From Ascaphus truei (taxonomy: Eukaryota > Chordata > Amphibia > Anura > Ascaphidae), in assembly GCA_036426205.1 (NCBI GenBank), contig CM071570.1, forward strand, positions 6,157,301 through 6,221,300: a stretch of 64,000 bases of DNA, in the 5' to 3' direction. Position numbers and translations under genes: made by a program. Each line of letters opens with the position of its first letter. Position 1 is the stretch's first letter. The notes under the pieces were generated by a model that did not search any database, was not told the origin of the DNA, and worked only from the letters and a program-made list of their open reading frames with translations. This document shows positions 24,040-34,570 of the stretch, piece after piece.

Positions 24040-24604
24040 AAGTGCACACAGAGGTCCCCCTCAAGCAAGTGCACACAGAAGTTCTCCTCAAGCAAGTGCA
24101 CACAGAAGTTCTCCTCGAAATGCCATTGCACACAGAAGTTCTCCTCAAGCAAGTGCACACAGAAGTTCTCCTCAAGCAAGTGCACACAGAGGTCCTCCTC
24201 AAGCAAGTGCACACAGAAGTTCTCCTCAAGCAAGTGCACATAGAAGTTCTCCTCAAGCAAGTGCACACAGAAGTTCTCCTCAAGCAAGTGCACACAGAGG
24301 TCCTCCTCAAATCAAGCAAGTGCACACAGAGGTCCTCCTCAAATCAAGCAAGTGCACACAGAGGTCCTCCTCAAATCAAGCAAGTGCACCCAGAAGTTCT
24401 CCTCAAGCAAGTGCACACAGAAGTTCTCCTCATGCAAGTGCACACAGAAGTTCTCCTCAAGCAAGTGCACACAGAGGTCCTCCTCAAATCAAGCAAGTGC
24501 ACACAGAAGTTCTCCTCATGCAAGTGCACACAGAAGTTCTCCTCAAGCAAGTGCACACAGAGGTCCTCCTCAAATCAAGCAAGTGCACACAGAAGTTCTC
24601 AAGC
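24040..24604 (+). repeat. 27-bp minisatellite, about 20 copies, open in several frames
   Basis: The unit starts CAAGCAAGTGCACACAGAAG and ends TTCTCCT; several copies are lengthened by CAAAT to make 32-bp units. The 27-bp period keeps the frame, so frames on both strands stay open (225 codons on +, 145 on -), reading LLKQVHTEV or HLLEENFCV. This is repeat structure in intron F-G, not evidence of a gene. Confidence 0.95.
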
Positions 24605-25632
24605 CATTTGTTGGAACCACCCCCTCTTAGCTCAACTTAGAGACGTCTCATCTTCAAGTGGCATTTTCAAATTTCTGTGCCCCTAATGCCCACCCCACCC
24701 AAATAGCTATGCTTTAGGTGCTGTTTTGTTGAAGGTTTTGGAAGGTCTTTGCTTGCTAAAAGATGCCTAATTTCTTTCTCTTATGCTATGCTTTTATTCA
24801 GACAAAATATTTCTTCTGCCATTTTAACGCCTTTCCCTTTTGAATAACGATTGATTTCAAGACTATTTTTGGCCCAAATTATCGCCATTCTTTTCTACTA
24901 TGCTTACAAAACTTTAATATAGTGTTTATAAAAAAAATAGTGGTTCAGTGAGGCCAAGCTCCTTTGGCCTCATTTTAGCAACATCTACATTATTTCGGTC
25001 CTAGAAACACACAAAGCTAAAGTTTTAATACTGATTTGCTTACAAGAAAAGTCCCATGGAACTCTGTTTCTCTTAGTACCATCACTTTTTGGCCACTTAG
25101 AGAACTTAACCCATTTGCTGCCATAGGGACCTGAAACTCTTTGCAAATGTTGCAGGCTCCTCTTGCCGTGAAAAGGTTAAAACCTAAGAGAAGGATCCAA
25201 CTTCTCATTCTTCCAAGGGCAGATAAAAGGTTGAGATTCTTCCCAACACATGGATAGCTAACTTGGGCGGGGGGAGGGAATTGTGCTGTACCATGGACCC
25301 AGATGTTGTCAGGTGGTAGAAACACAGAACTAGACCATGCTGGGATAAGAATTGAAGTAAATAGCTAAAACACTCCAAGCTAATCTCTCTTGGTGTATCC
25401 GCAGTGTGATAATATTATATTAATTATGTCTACAGCTGGTATTAGAAAGATATTCACAGTTCTTACTGTCTTTGAAAATACTGGCGAAGTGAACACAATC
25501 TCTATTATGCTCTGTCAGCCTCTTTAACATACTCTACTGTACCTAATCTTCTCTAAGCTCTTGCTAGTCTCCATTGTCCTTCATGTGACATTGAGGGATT
25601 TGAGTCTGTAAGTTCTGCTTCTCTATTCCTAG

Positions 25633-25817
25633 AACACACAGAGCTGACTTGCCGACTGGAGAAGAAGGAGAGGGAGTGCGAGACAAAGACTCAGGAGAAG
25701 GACGAAATGATGAAGACCTTAAATAAGATGAAGGACAAGCTGCAGAAGGAGTCATCAGAGCTGCGGCAGGCTCGGGATCAGATGGGAGATCTCATGTCCC
25801 AATTTAATGAGCTCTCG
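25633..25817 (+). CDS. DAAM2: DAAM2 exon G, coiled coil
   Basis: This 185-nt exon encodes [40 protein letters not shown] and [22 protein letters not shown], the first codon being shared with exon F. The composition (Glu/Lys/Gln-rich, heptad-spaced Leu/Met) is that of the coiled coil between FH3 and FH1. The region is recognised by family similarity to the DAAM2 stretch [23 protein letters not shown]. The acceptor is ctattcctag and the donor TCG|gtatgg (phase 0). Confidence 0.96.
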
Positions 25818-26008
25818 GTATGGAACGGCCTATTTATAGGATTTACACACAATTCTACCATAAAGGATTGTGCTGTACTATAGGGTGTGAGAGGCACTTA
25901 ATAATGTTCTGAAACATATAAATATTACTCATCTTGCCATGGGTGCTCAGTCACAGACCACAATCCACCCAACGGTCCCGCAACACAGAACACAGAACAG
26001 GGAAGAAT

Positions 26009-26216
26009 TGAGGTCCTCGGCACTCCAATAGTTGAAATTATCTTTAATCACTTCATCAGAAATACAAAAATAGAAAACAGTAAAAATGAGCGATGTTTCA
26101 GGCCTTGTGTGGGAGCTTGGGAAAAGAAACATCACTCAGTTTTACTGGGTTCTATTTTTGTATTTCTGATGAAGTGATTAAAGATAATTTCAACTATTGG
26201 AGTGCCGAGGACCTCA
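26009..26216. repeat. Long inverted repeat (arms about 91 bp)
   Basis: The left arm 26009-26099 and right arm 26126-26216 pair with few mismatches around a 26-bp loop; shared words include GAGGTCCTCGGCACTCCAAT and its inverse. Both arms stay open in the same sense, which is a consequence of the duplication. Confidence 0.92.
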
Positions 26217-26267
26217 TTTTTTTTCTTGTTCTGTGTGTATATATAAACATGTATGTATATGTATGTA

Positions 26268-27258
26268 TATATATAGCAGAAAATAGCCGTGTTAGTCCAG
26301 TTGCGATAGTGCAGAATAAATGAGTTCTTCAGTATTAGGTGATACCTTTTTTACTGGACTAACAATTTATGTCATTGGACAAGCTTTCGAGAGTTCTCCT
26401 CTCTTCTTCAGGTCAAGCAATACTGATATACACAGGAAACTATAGCTAAACAGTGTAGCGAAACCCCCCCCCCCAAAAAAAACAGATATGTACTGTAGAT
26501 AAGGTAGGGTTTTAAAAGTGTTTGAAGCCAGGGGAAGGTGACAAGGAAAGGTGGGGAGTGGGAGGGATGCTGGAGGGGGGGGGGGGGGGCTGGGGGGGGA
26601 AGAGAAAGGTGTGGATGAGAATAGAGGCAAGCAAGATAATTACAAACAATTTTGATAGGGTGTGAGGAAACCCATGTCCGCATTAAGGGCCTCATGCAGA
26701 GAGCAGCGCTATTCAGAATTGGAGAGGGGGAAAAAATTTAGCTTTATTGGAGAGTTTTTATCTCCATATGCAGAAAGGGCATAAAACTGCATTTCTGCAT
26801 ATGGAGAGTTTCAACCAGCGCTATGAGCGCTGTTGAAACTACTGGGGAAAAAATCGCGTTTTTTTTTTTTCCCCCTCCACCGGCTGCAGAGCGCCAGCTG
26901 CTTGGTGGAGAGGAAAAATGTTGAAAATCGCGCCATTTTTTTTGCGCGAACAGCCACTAGATGGCGATCGCGGCTCTCTGCATACGGCAGGAAAAAAAAA
27001 CTGGAGAGATTTGAAACTCTCCAGCCGCGCGGCGAATTTCAAGGGAAAGAAAAAAAAAATGGCGCTTTTTTTAAAACATTTTCGCCGGATAATGGCGAGA
27101 TTCCTTTTTGCGCTGCTCTCTGCATGAGGCCCTAAGTCCTTTGGTTTTGGTGTCAACGAGTCTTATCATTCTGAGTTCAAATGTTTTCCGTTTTTGGGTG
27201 CGTTTAAACATTCCATTGAGGATTTTGATTTTTAAATCATTTATGGAATGATGTATAT
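26268..27258 (-). mobile_element. Penelope-like element, 3' part, split by MITE
   Basis: On the minus strand 27135-27258 reads SINDLKIKILNGMFKRTQKR and KTFELRMIRLVDTKTKGL, the end of a Penelope-type ORF after the GIY-YIG domain. The 3' UTR continues at 26268-26686 with the typical AAGCTTTCGAGAG...TTCTTCAGG and ACACGGCTATTTTCTGC. The copy is 5' truncated and interrupted by the MITE at 26687. Confidence 0.85.
26687..27132. mobile_element. Harbinger-type MITE inside Penelope remnant
   Basis: Perfect inverted termini GGGCCTCATGCAGAGAGCAG and the reverse are flanked by the 3-bp duplication TAA, the PIF/Harbinger signature (TWA). The interior is palindromic and rich in AAA and GCG words. It is 446 bp long and carries no transposase. 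Confidence 0.93.
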
Positions 27259-27450
27259 GTAGGTTATGGTGGTACAAAGTGACAAAAACCCTTCACTATA
27301 CAAAGTACGCAATAGCCTTCAGTGTACAGTATCTGCTTGTCTGTCACAGGTCCCCAACCTGCTTTGCTCACCCTATGTCACGTCATACAGTAGTTAGCTA
27401 CAGACAGGGATTCTGGTAGCGACATGCTACTGAGCACCTAGTGGGCGTGT
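27258..27450 (+). repeat. Dispersed repeat R1, copy 3
   Basis: It starts AGGTTATGGTGGTACAAAGT and keeps CACGTCATACAG and GGGATTCTGGTAGCGACATG, so it is a diverged copy. It abuts the Penelope remnant. Confidence 0.75.
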
Positions 27451-27679
27451 CACTTTTAGCTTCCTGTCCCCTTTATGATGTTGATTCCCTAGAGACCCTT
27501 TGCCTGCCGCATTAAACAGTGTGCACAGTTAAGCCTGCGTCAGGGAAGAGGCAGGATCAGTGGGCCTGTTCTCAGACAGTATGAGCTGATTCTGCATTGC
27601 ATGTAACTGGTCACCTGTACAAACATGCAGACATACATGTATTGTATTGTATTGTATCTTTCATACAGTTGTAGCACCC

Positions 27680-27751
27680 TTGCTAATTTGCCCTCGTCAG
27701 TCCTGGCTAATTTGCCCTCGTCAGACCCTGCAATTTTGCCCTCGTCAGTCC
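27680..27751 (+). repeat. Short tandem repeat, 3 copies of about 27 bp
   Basis: Three copies of a unit containing TTTGCCCTCGTCAG follow one another near the left end of the inverted LTR-like element. Confidence 0.85.
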
Positions 27752-29398
27752 TGGTCCCTGCAGGCAGTGTAGGGGTTAAGCCTTTGCAGGCCTTGGTTGT
27801 TAAACATTTTGTGTATTTAATGTTGCACTTTAAAGGTCAGTTTCTGGCACCGCCTTTTACTTCTGGAAATTGCCAGAGGGTCACCTGACATGGGGTCACC
27901 TGACATGGGGTGACCTGACTATAATATTTGGCCCACCCAGAATCTGCCCAGTAACTGGGGCGGGGATGTAGTCCCAGGGTATAAAAGGCAAGCCATTTTG
28001 CTTCAGGGAGGATCCCAATAACATCAGGGAAGACCCCAAATTACCGTCCGGAGAATTCCTAGGAGGTCTCCAGCCTCTCCCAGCCTGTAAGGAGGACACT
28101 TTACTGCTTTAGTGCTAGGGCATGTATCCCAGTGTTAGGGGACCTTAGGGCCCCGTGATCCAGTATTCCCACTCTAAAGTAGAGAGTGGTTCCCCATCTC
28201 AGGGTTTCAAGAGGAAGTCCTGGAAGGGCCTGCTAGGAGTTTCAGAGGTTAATTCCCCGATGTGTCCGAGGCAGAACAAGAGGCTCTAATTCAGAGTGAG
28301 TCACTGCAAATCTCATAGCAAGAGGGCATTGGAGTTCAGTGTCTCATAGTACTAAAACCTGTCCTGTTTCTGCTACCAAGTTTTGTTCAATAAATATTTG
28401 AATAGTTCCTGGCGCCCTTTATCTTTTTCTACACTCCTTGTCAGAGCCTGCCCGGATCTGCACGTCCGCTGAGGAGAGCCAGGTGACTGCACAGCACCCT
28501 GCACCGTGGAGCAGAAATCCTTCTTAAAGAGACAGTGATAATATTTTGGGACTGTATAGTGTTCTAATTTGTACTGTACAGGTGCAGTCTCCGGGTCCCG
28601 CGCTCCAGGGACGCTCCTTGCGCTGTCCACCGGCTGCCTGCAGGGGATTTTGTGCCACCTCCCCCGGCGCTGTGCGATCACCCGCTACTGCTTAAAAAAA
28701 AGCCAGGTGAAGCGCTCGCACGCCTTCCATGCGCACAACGCGGGGCGTGCGGAAACGGCAAGGAGGGTAAGGCCGAAACATGGGGTGGTGGATAGGTGCC
28801 ATGGGGGGGGATAGGTGTGTTACATTTGGGCACCAAAAAGGTAACACCCCTATTCCCCCACCCCGGCATGAATTATAGGGGGTACATGTAAAAATATGAA
28901 CAAATGAACAGTCCCAAGTGTATTTAGTGTTTTCATTAATCAAGGGTTCTGCTTAAAGGTGCATGGGGGCTGTGCAGGTACCTCGGTTCTTCTCAGGGTA
29001 CTCGTGGATCCGTGCAGGTGTGCAGATAACGGAAAAGGGCGCCTGGAACTTTTACCTGGTTTATAGCAACGTAAACTGGTAGCAGAAACAGGACAGGTTT
29101 TCAGCATATTGAAACTGGTACTTCCAGTCCCTCTCACTAAGAGACTTGTTGTGGTTCATCTCTTTTATAGAGCCCTTTGCTCTGCTCAGGACAGATCAGA
29201 AACACGGCCTCCCTGAAACTCCTGGCAGACTCTTCCGGGACTTCTTCCGTAAGCCCTGCGATAGGGAACCACTCGCTACAGTGATGTGGGTTCTTCTCAG
29301 CACCTTCTCTAGGGGGCCCCTAACACTGGGATACTGGCCCTATACTAAAAATAATAAAATATGTCCTCCTTATAGCTAATTACTGACTATAACTATAT

Positions 29399-29580
29399 AC
29401 AGGGGAGATCCCCTCCTCCGGTACCTCCTGGGATCCTGACAGGTGAGATCCCCTCCTCAGGCACCACCTGGGATCCTGACAGGTGAGATCCCCTCCTCCG
29501 GTACCTCCTGGGATCCTGACAGGTGAGATCCCCTCCTCCGGCACCTCCTGGGATCCTGACAGGTGAGATCCCCTCCCTGG
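29399..29580 (-). repeat. 40-bp minisatellite, about 4.5 copies
   Basis: On the + strand the unit is AGGTGAGATCCCCTCCTCCG followed by GTACCTCCTGGGATCCTGAC. It lies inside the right, minus-strand copy of the LTR-like element, just downstream of its TATA-like box; the left copy has only a single degenerate version. Confidence 0.93.
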
Positions 29581-29872
29581 GGTCTGAGGAAAAATACATA
29601 ACCCTGCCTTTTTATAACCTTGGGAGTATACAACCCCACTCCAGTTACTGGGCAGATTAACGGTGGTTAATACTGTAGTTGCAACAGGATCGCACTATGT
29701 CAGGTGACCCTTCTAGCAACTTCTGGATTAAAGGCGTGCTGGACACTGACCTTTAAAGTGCAACATTAAATACACACCTTGTAGCAACGAGGGCCTTTAG
29801 GGAAGTAACCCTTTAAGTACCGTGTAGGCACCACGACTCACAGAGCTAATTTAGGAAGGGTGCTACACAGTA

Positions 29873-30010
29873 CATACTGATGTAGCAAGACTTAATAACC
29901 TCAGCGCTGCGGCCGAACAAGCAAAAGTCTGCGGTGCCGGAGACAGTGACAGAGACCGTGTCAGCTTCGATGGAGCTACGGAGGGTCCGTGCTTCTGAAT
30001 GGGACCTCAT
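29873..30010 (+). repeat. Dispersed repeat R3, copy 2, next to exon H
   Basis: It shares TACTGATGTAGCAAGACT, GATGGAGCT and CGTGCTTCTGAATGGGACCT with the copy at 5700-5872. It lies 128 bp before the FH1 exon. Confidence 0.8.
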
Positions 30011-30138
30011 GCAGTGTTAGTCCTTCAGTGTAGACATACTGTACAAGCACACGTTTGGAACACCTGTATGCAGCATGTACACGAACACCTTTAACATTAG
30101 TATTTGCTAATTTGAGTGTGATGTGTCTTGTTTTTCAG

Positions 30139-30446
30139 AATGGTGGCACCATATTGTTCCCCCCACCTCCACCACCTCCAGGGGGACCCTTTGCACTTCC
30201 TCTATCTCTGTCTGAGAGTTTACCACCCCCACCGCCTCCCCAACAATTCTCCTGTTTCCCCCCACCACCTCCACCGCCCCCACCGCCAGGAGGACCCCCT
30301 CCCCCACCCGGAGCACCTCCATTCTTCGCATGGGAATGCAGGCCCCGGCTTTCAACTCTTTTAGCTGTGGCACAAGCTTGACGCGGAAGTCAATTCCTCA
30401 ACCATCACATCCACTGAAGTCCTTCAACTGGTCCAAACTGAGTGAG
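30139..30446 (+). CDS. DAAM2: DAAM2 exon H, FH1 and start of FH2; frame broken
   Basis: This exon encodes NGGTILF, then three polyproline runs of 7, 6 and 10 plus 5 prolines separated by GGPF, QQFSCF and GGP. These are the FH1 profilin-binding tracts. After GAPPFF the recognisable sequence continues in another frame as MGMQAPAF..., [20 protein letters not shown] and E, the start of the FH2 lasso with its conserved Trp. Both flanking introns are phase 0, but the exon is 308 nt (3x102+2). One base therefore appears to be missing near 30325-30331. As written, the frame runs into a stop at 30379-30381, before FH2. Acceptor tttttcag, donor GAG|gtatgg. The break may be an assembly error or a real allele. 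Confidence 0.93.
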
Positions 30447-30604
30447 GTATGGCACGGCACCGCTCCGTCACGCTGTAGTGAATGCGTCTGTAACCCTAAA
30501 AACGACATGTTTATCTCAGAACATCAGAGATGCCGCTCTTCTTAACTTATCCACGTCTGCTTTTCCTTTGAGGATAATATGTATCATTGTAAAACTGTCT
30601 AGGG

Positions 30605-30707
30605 CAGGGGCGGCCAACTCCAGTCCTCAAGGGCCCCCAACAAGTCAGGTTATCAGGATATCCCTGCTTCAGCACAGGTGGCCCAATCAGTGGCTCTGTC
30701 ACCCCTG
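30605..30707. mobile_element. Palindromic hAT MITE, short (103 bp)
   Basis: It starts CAGGGGCGGCCAACTCCAGT and ends with ACCCCTG. The flanks GTCTAGGG and GTCTAGGA match at 7 of 8 positions. Confidence 0.9.
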
Positions 30708-31332
30708 GTCTAGGAGATTTCTGTTGCTGAGAAATTGATTCAAAGTACTGTAGGTATTTTCAGAGGGTTGCTAAGGAATACTACAATGCCCACAGTGAAT
30801 GGTATAGCCTGTGATATTTGTTGGGATGTGAGAGGCTGGATCTTGAAGCATACAATGAAAGAACTATTAAACATGTTATATTCTTAAACATACCGAACCT
30901 ATGTAAAAATGCCTTGTCCTGCATTACCCGTCGTAGTATTGTAAGAGCGTCACCCTCGTTTTAAGCTTATTTTCTAACTAAGACTTTGAGGACATTTGAC
31001 AAAGGTCCTAGAATGATGCACCTTTTAAACTATTGGCTAATAAAGGTAACTAAGGGGTTAACCCCTCCCGCTACTCACCTAGGAAGCTTAGCCGCCCACC
31101 CTGGGGTACCTACCCCCAATAAAAACCCCTCATTCCCTCCGACAGGATGGACAAATGCCCTAGTAGCCAGATATGGCTACTAGCGCCTTTTCCCATTCAA
31201 ATACACAGTAAAATAAAATACATTAATACATGTTTTACTTACCCCTGCCAGGATGAAGGTTGTCCTCCTCCTCTTCATTCTCTCCATCATTGATTAAATA
31301 AAGGGCCGTTGCCCAAACAGTATAACACCTGT

Positions 31333-31382
31333 AACCCCTTAATTACCTTAGTGGCTACTAACACTAAGGTAGTTAAGGGGTT
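31333..31382. repeat. Stem-loop repeat, copy 1
   Basis: The arms AACCCCTTAATTACCTTAGT and CACTAAGGTAGTTAAGGGGT are inverse with two mismatches around a short loop. A half copy of the arm is at 31043-31062. Confidence 0.9.
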
Positions 31383-31474
31383 ACTGGTTTTAATGGGATG
31401 GGTGAAGGCTGTCCTGTAGTTGCCCTAGAGTGTGTGGTTAGGCCTCCCAGGAGGGATGCAGGGGGGGGGGGGTT

Positions 31475-31524
31475 AACCCCTTATTTACCTTAGCGGTTAC
31501 TACCGCTAAGGTAATTAAGGGGTT
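31475..31524. repeat. Stem-loop repeat, copy 2
   Basis: The arms AACCCCTTATTTACCTTAGC and GCTAAGGTAATTAAGGGGTT pair with one mismatch around a short loop. It is related to the copy at 31333. Confidence 0.9.
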
Positions 31525-31729
31525 AACCCCTCCTGCAACCCTTCGGGTTAGTGGTCAGGCAGCTTTCAACTGCGGTTTCCTGGCAGAAAACTCGGCAATA
31601 CATGTGACTTCATCTGTATATGCATTACAAATCCTATAAAAGAGGGGTCGTTTCCATAGGTTATACTGAAGAGTGGGCTCCAAAGTGTTCATGCTGCAAA
31701 TTGGGTCCGTGCTGGAGCAAGAACACAGT

Positions 31730-32599
31730 CAGCGCCGGCGCTAGCGTTTCATGCTCCCCAGGCGAAACATAACATACGTGCCCCAGTTGTATAAAAAAAA
31801 TAATAAGATAAATAAAATAATAAAATAAACAGTGGCCTAGGTATCGTGGCTGCAGGGGGCGCAACGCAAAATAACAATAATAGGGCGCCAAAATACCGGA
31901 TAAAAAAGAAAAATAATTTAGTAGTGTCCTTGTTATCCAACCTAAACGGGACCAATACCATGTCGGATAACCAATAATGTCAGATAACATGTAAAGTATT
32001 ATCTGACATGTGCACCCCCTCCCCCCCCTCTCACTTACCATGTTTGGCGGCGGCAGAGGCGCAGCGGGAGCAGAACAGCACAGGCGTCGGGGAGTGGAGC
32101 GGTAGTAAAAGACAATGTCAACGGAGGGAAGATGTTGAGATAGCGGGCGGCGTAGCTTGGCTATAGCAGGTGAAGAAATCCGATCGGAGCAGGAGCACAG
32201 GAGACAGCAGGGGAGGTACGCGCTTGTTTGTTGTGTTGTAAACACCGGAAGTGGACCAGCGCCTGGCTTCCGGCACCGGTGTTACAGCGCGTACCTCCCC
32301 TGCTGCCTCCTGTGCTCCTGCTCCGATCGGATGTCTTCGCATGCCACTGCCGCTACGCTCCCTGACTCCTGTGCCACTGCGCTCCCTGACTCCTGTGCTG
32401 CTTCGCTCCCCCTGGGCCGTCGCCATCAAGCCTGGTAAGTGAGGGGGGTGGGGGGGTTAGGCATGTAGGATAAAACGGAGTGTCGGTTAACCGAGACTCT
32501 ACTGTAAGAGGAAGAAATAATCATTATTATTAATGCACCCCTAGGACCTTTGCGCTCTAGGCAACCGCCTAGGTTCGCCTAATAGACTGGCCGGCCCTG
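31730..32599. mobile_element. Nested DNA transposons
   Basis: The outer ends CAGCGCCGGCGCTAG and CTGGCCGGCCCTG are imperfect inverses. Inside, 31919-32504 has ends related to ...AGTAGTGTCCTTGTTATCC and GGTTAACCGAGACTCTACTG, a pogo-like terminus. The centre (32188-32332) is a strong palindrome with arms containing CCGATCGGAGCAGGAGCACA. A separate fragment of this palindrome lies at 33645-33712. Confidence 0.7.
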
Positions 32600-33644
32600 T
32601 AATTCGTTTTATCAAGATAAAAACACTCCGCTCTTTGGGAAATTTGGTGCAATCTTTTTTGTGGCTCTGGATTTTATAGCTGGGAGACTTTAATGCACAG
32701 CTCTCAATGACTTCATCACTAGGTCTCCTCTACCAACAATAAGTCAGTTCCCTAAGCAGTAAATGGCTCTTTTCCAAGCGTTCCCTAAACTTTTTTTCAA
32801 CTCTTTTGCTGTCTTATCTCACATACATTTGTCTGGCTTCGGTTGGCACAGCTTCCCCACAAATCTTCATCTGATTGCTCACGCAGGGCCTCGTTTGAAG
32901 AATTCAAGACGAGTGTCCTGGGTCAGAAAGACGTCAAGAAGAATGTGTTTTTGGTGTCATTACTACTATTTTTATTTGCATACTACAAAGCATTCAGCTG
33001 TATCTGTAGTAGATACGTGGGGTTAGGCTGCTGGTAACACTCATTTGTTTTTGCCAATTGTGTTGCTTGGAATAGGAGTCTCCAGTCTGTACACTACTTC
33101 TTCAACTTCAACAGTAGACCCAAGAACGTCTCAGCTATCAGTCGTCATTCAATCATTTGTCTTTTCCCTATCGTATCTGTAGTTAAATCTCCCTCTGGTC
33201 GGGGGATCATTAGAACTGGATTCCGTTTATAGGAGATCTACCGGTATTACACCGGTTGGCGGGTTATTTTTCATTAAAGAGAAGAGATCCTGTTTCTTGA
33301 TAGGACATCAGAACATATGGATATTGGTGGGCACCAGTGTTTGTGTCTTCTTCAGTGCAGATTACCCCATAAAGGAGCCCTCATTGGTAAGAACACGACC
33401 ATGGATGAGACAGTTATTAGCTTAGCTATGTGACCTTAGGAATGTGACTTTATCTGGACCAAAGTTAGATTGTAAGCTCTTCCGGACAGGGATTCATTGT
33501 GCCTGGTAAAATATATGTACAGTACAGCGCTGCGAACATGGCTAACATCATGTAAGGAAGAATATTATTGCTATTGAAATCAGTAGAGTAATTGATCTGC
33601 TGGCTTTTCGGTTAGTTTTAAAGCAGCAGGATAACCTGGCAGGC

Positions 33645-33712
33645 GAAGACGTCTGATCGGAGCAGGGGCACAGGAGACGGCAGGGGAGGTACGCGCTGTA
33701 ACACCGGATAGC
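33645..33712 (+). repeat. Fragment of the 32-kb palindromic element
   Basis: The words CTGATCGGAGCAGGGGCACA and AGGGGAGGTACGCGCTGTAA repeat the arm of the palindrome at 32188-32332. Confidence 0.8.
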
Positions 33713-34029
33713 CATTGAGATAACAAGTCTCACTGCGATACAGGTCCCCAGAGCCACTATTTTACCTCCTGGTTCTGCCGTCACTGTATGTACAAGTGTG
33801 CGCCGAAGAAAATGAGAAGAGGGGAGAGAGTATGTTGGAAGAGCAAACTGGGCAAACCCTGTAGGGACAGGTTGTGCAATCTTAACTATTATGAAGTATA
33901 AACATTTCTGTAAGAAAATGAATGATTACAAGATGCGGGAAGAAATTGTGTAATAGATTTGTTTAGTATATGCTTGTAAGAGAGAGAGATCCTTTAAGGA
34001 GTCACTCCCATAATAACCTCGGTAAAGAT

Positions 34030-34414
34030 TAGAGACGGGAGAATGCGCCCCAAATCAATTTCCCGGATTTTCGCTGACATTACTCCCCAAAATCCGTTTC
34101 GCGGTGTAAAATCCGCAAACTGAATTGGACGGTTTCTATCCGCGCAGATTCATCAGAATCCGTGATTGGATACGGCCCGTGGACGGATTTTTAGCGATCC
34201 CTTTCCGCGGATTCTCGAGAAATCCAAGAGTCTGCCCACGGATTGCTGAATTCACGGATTGGATTTGGCAAATCCCTCCACGGGTGGCGGAAACCACGGA
34301 GTGTATTGGTAATAATAATAATTAAAAAAATTCGCAAAAAGTGAAATCCGTGGACCAAAGGAACCGGCCAAACCGCTGCGGGTCCAAATTCGCCCAAAAA
34401 TTCATCCATCTCTC
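34030..34414. mobile_element. hAT MITE, TAGAGA ends (385 bp)
   Basis: The element begins TAGAGACGGGAGAA and ends TTCATCCATCTCTC. The 8-bp duplication GTAAAGAT is perfect (34022-34029 and 34415-34422). The inside is rich in AATCCG and CGGATT words. Confidence 0.93.
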
Positions 34415-34570
34415 GTAAAGATGTGTTGAAAATACTTTCAATTCCTGTACGCCAGTTTTGTGGCGGTTTTATACCTCTACGTGAACGTTTTATTTTTTAG
34501 ATTTCATCGGGGGGGCCACATTGAGTCTTGGGGGAACGGTTTCTTTAGTAAACACACATATTATATAAGT

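Larger units (their letters stand above)
22900..25632 (+). other. Intron F-G
   Basis: It contains a SINE at 23020 and the 27-bp minisatellite at 24040. Segments 23260-24000 and 24640-25630 show nothing identifiable apart from AT-rich intron sequence. Confidence 0.8.
27670..29867. mobile_element. Inverted pair of LTR-like sequences (2.2 kb)
   Basis: The left end TGTAGCACCCTTGCTAATT and the right end TTAGGAAGGGTGCTACA are inverted and flanked by CAGT on both sides. The left copy (27670 to about 28430, +) has a TATA-like box GGTATAAAAGGC at 27978 and AATAAA at 28390. The right copy (about 29010-29867, -) has GGTTATAAAAAGGC and shares the words CTGTCCTGTTTCTGCTACCA and TGGCGCCC-like sequences. 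LTRs of one retroelement are direct, so this is either two solo-like copies in inverted order or a fold-back element. Confidence 0.75.
25818..30138 (+). other. Intron G-H
   Basis: It contains a 91-bp-arm hairpin, a Penelope remnant with a Harbinger MITE inside it, an R1 repeat copy, the inverted LTR-like pair and a dispersed repeat copy that ends 128 bp before exon H. Almost the whole intron is repeat-derived. Confidence 0.8.

Noticed and set aside
24009..24686. 225-codon open frame of 9-residue repeats
   Set aside because: It is produced by the 27-bp minisatellite; the opposite strand is open too, and there is no unique flanking coding sequence or splice context.
30107..30373. Antisense open frame over the FH1 exon
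   Set aside because: It is the reverse reading of the proline codons (Gly/Val/Glu-rich) and has no support of its own.
31661..32245. 194-codon open frame on the minus strand
   Set aside because: It runs through nested DNA-transposon sequence and low-complexity AT, with no recognisable domain or transposase motif.
32763..33026. 87-codon open frame considered as a missed exon
   Set aside because: The DAAM2 sequence is continuous between exons H and I without it, and the peptide has no recognisable similarity.
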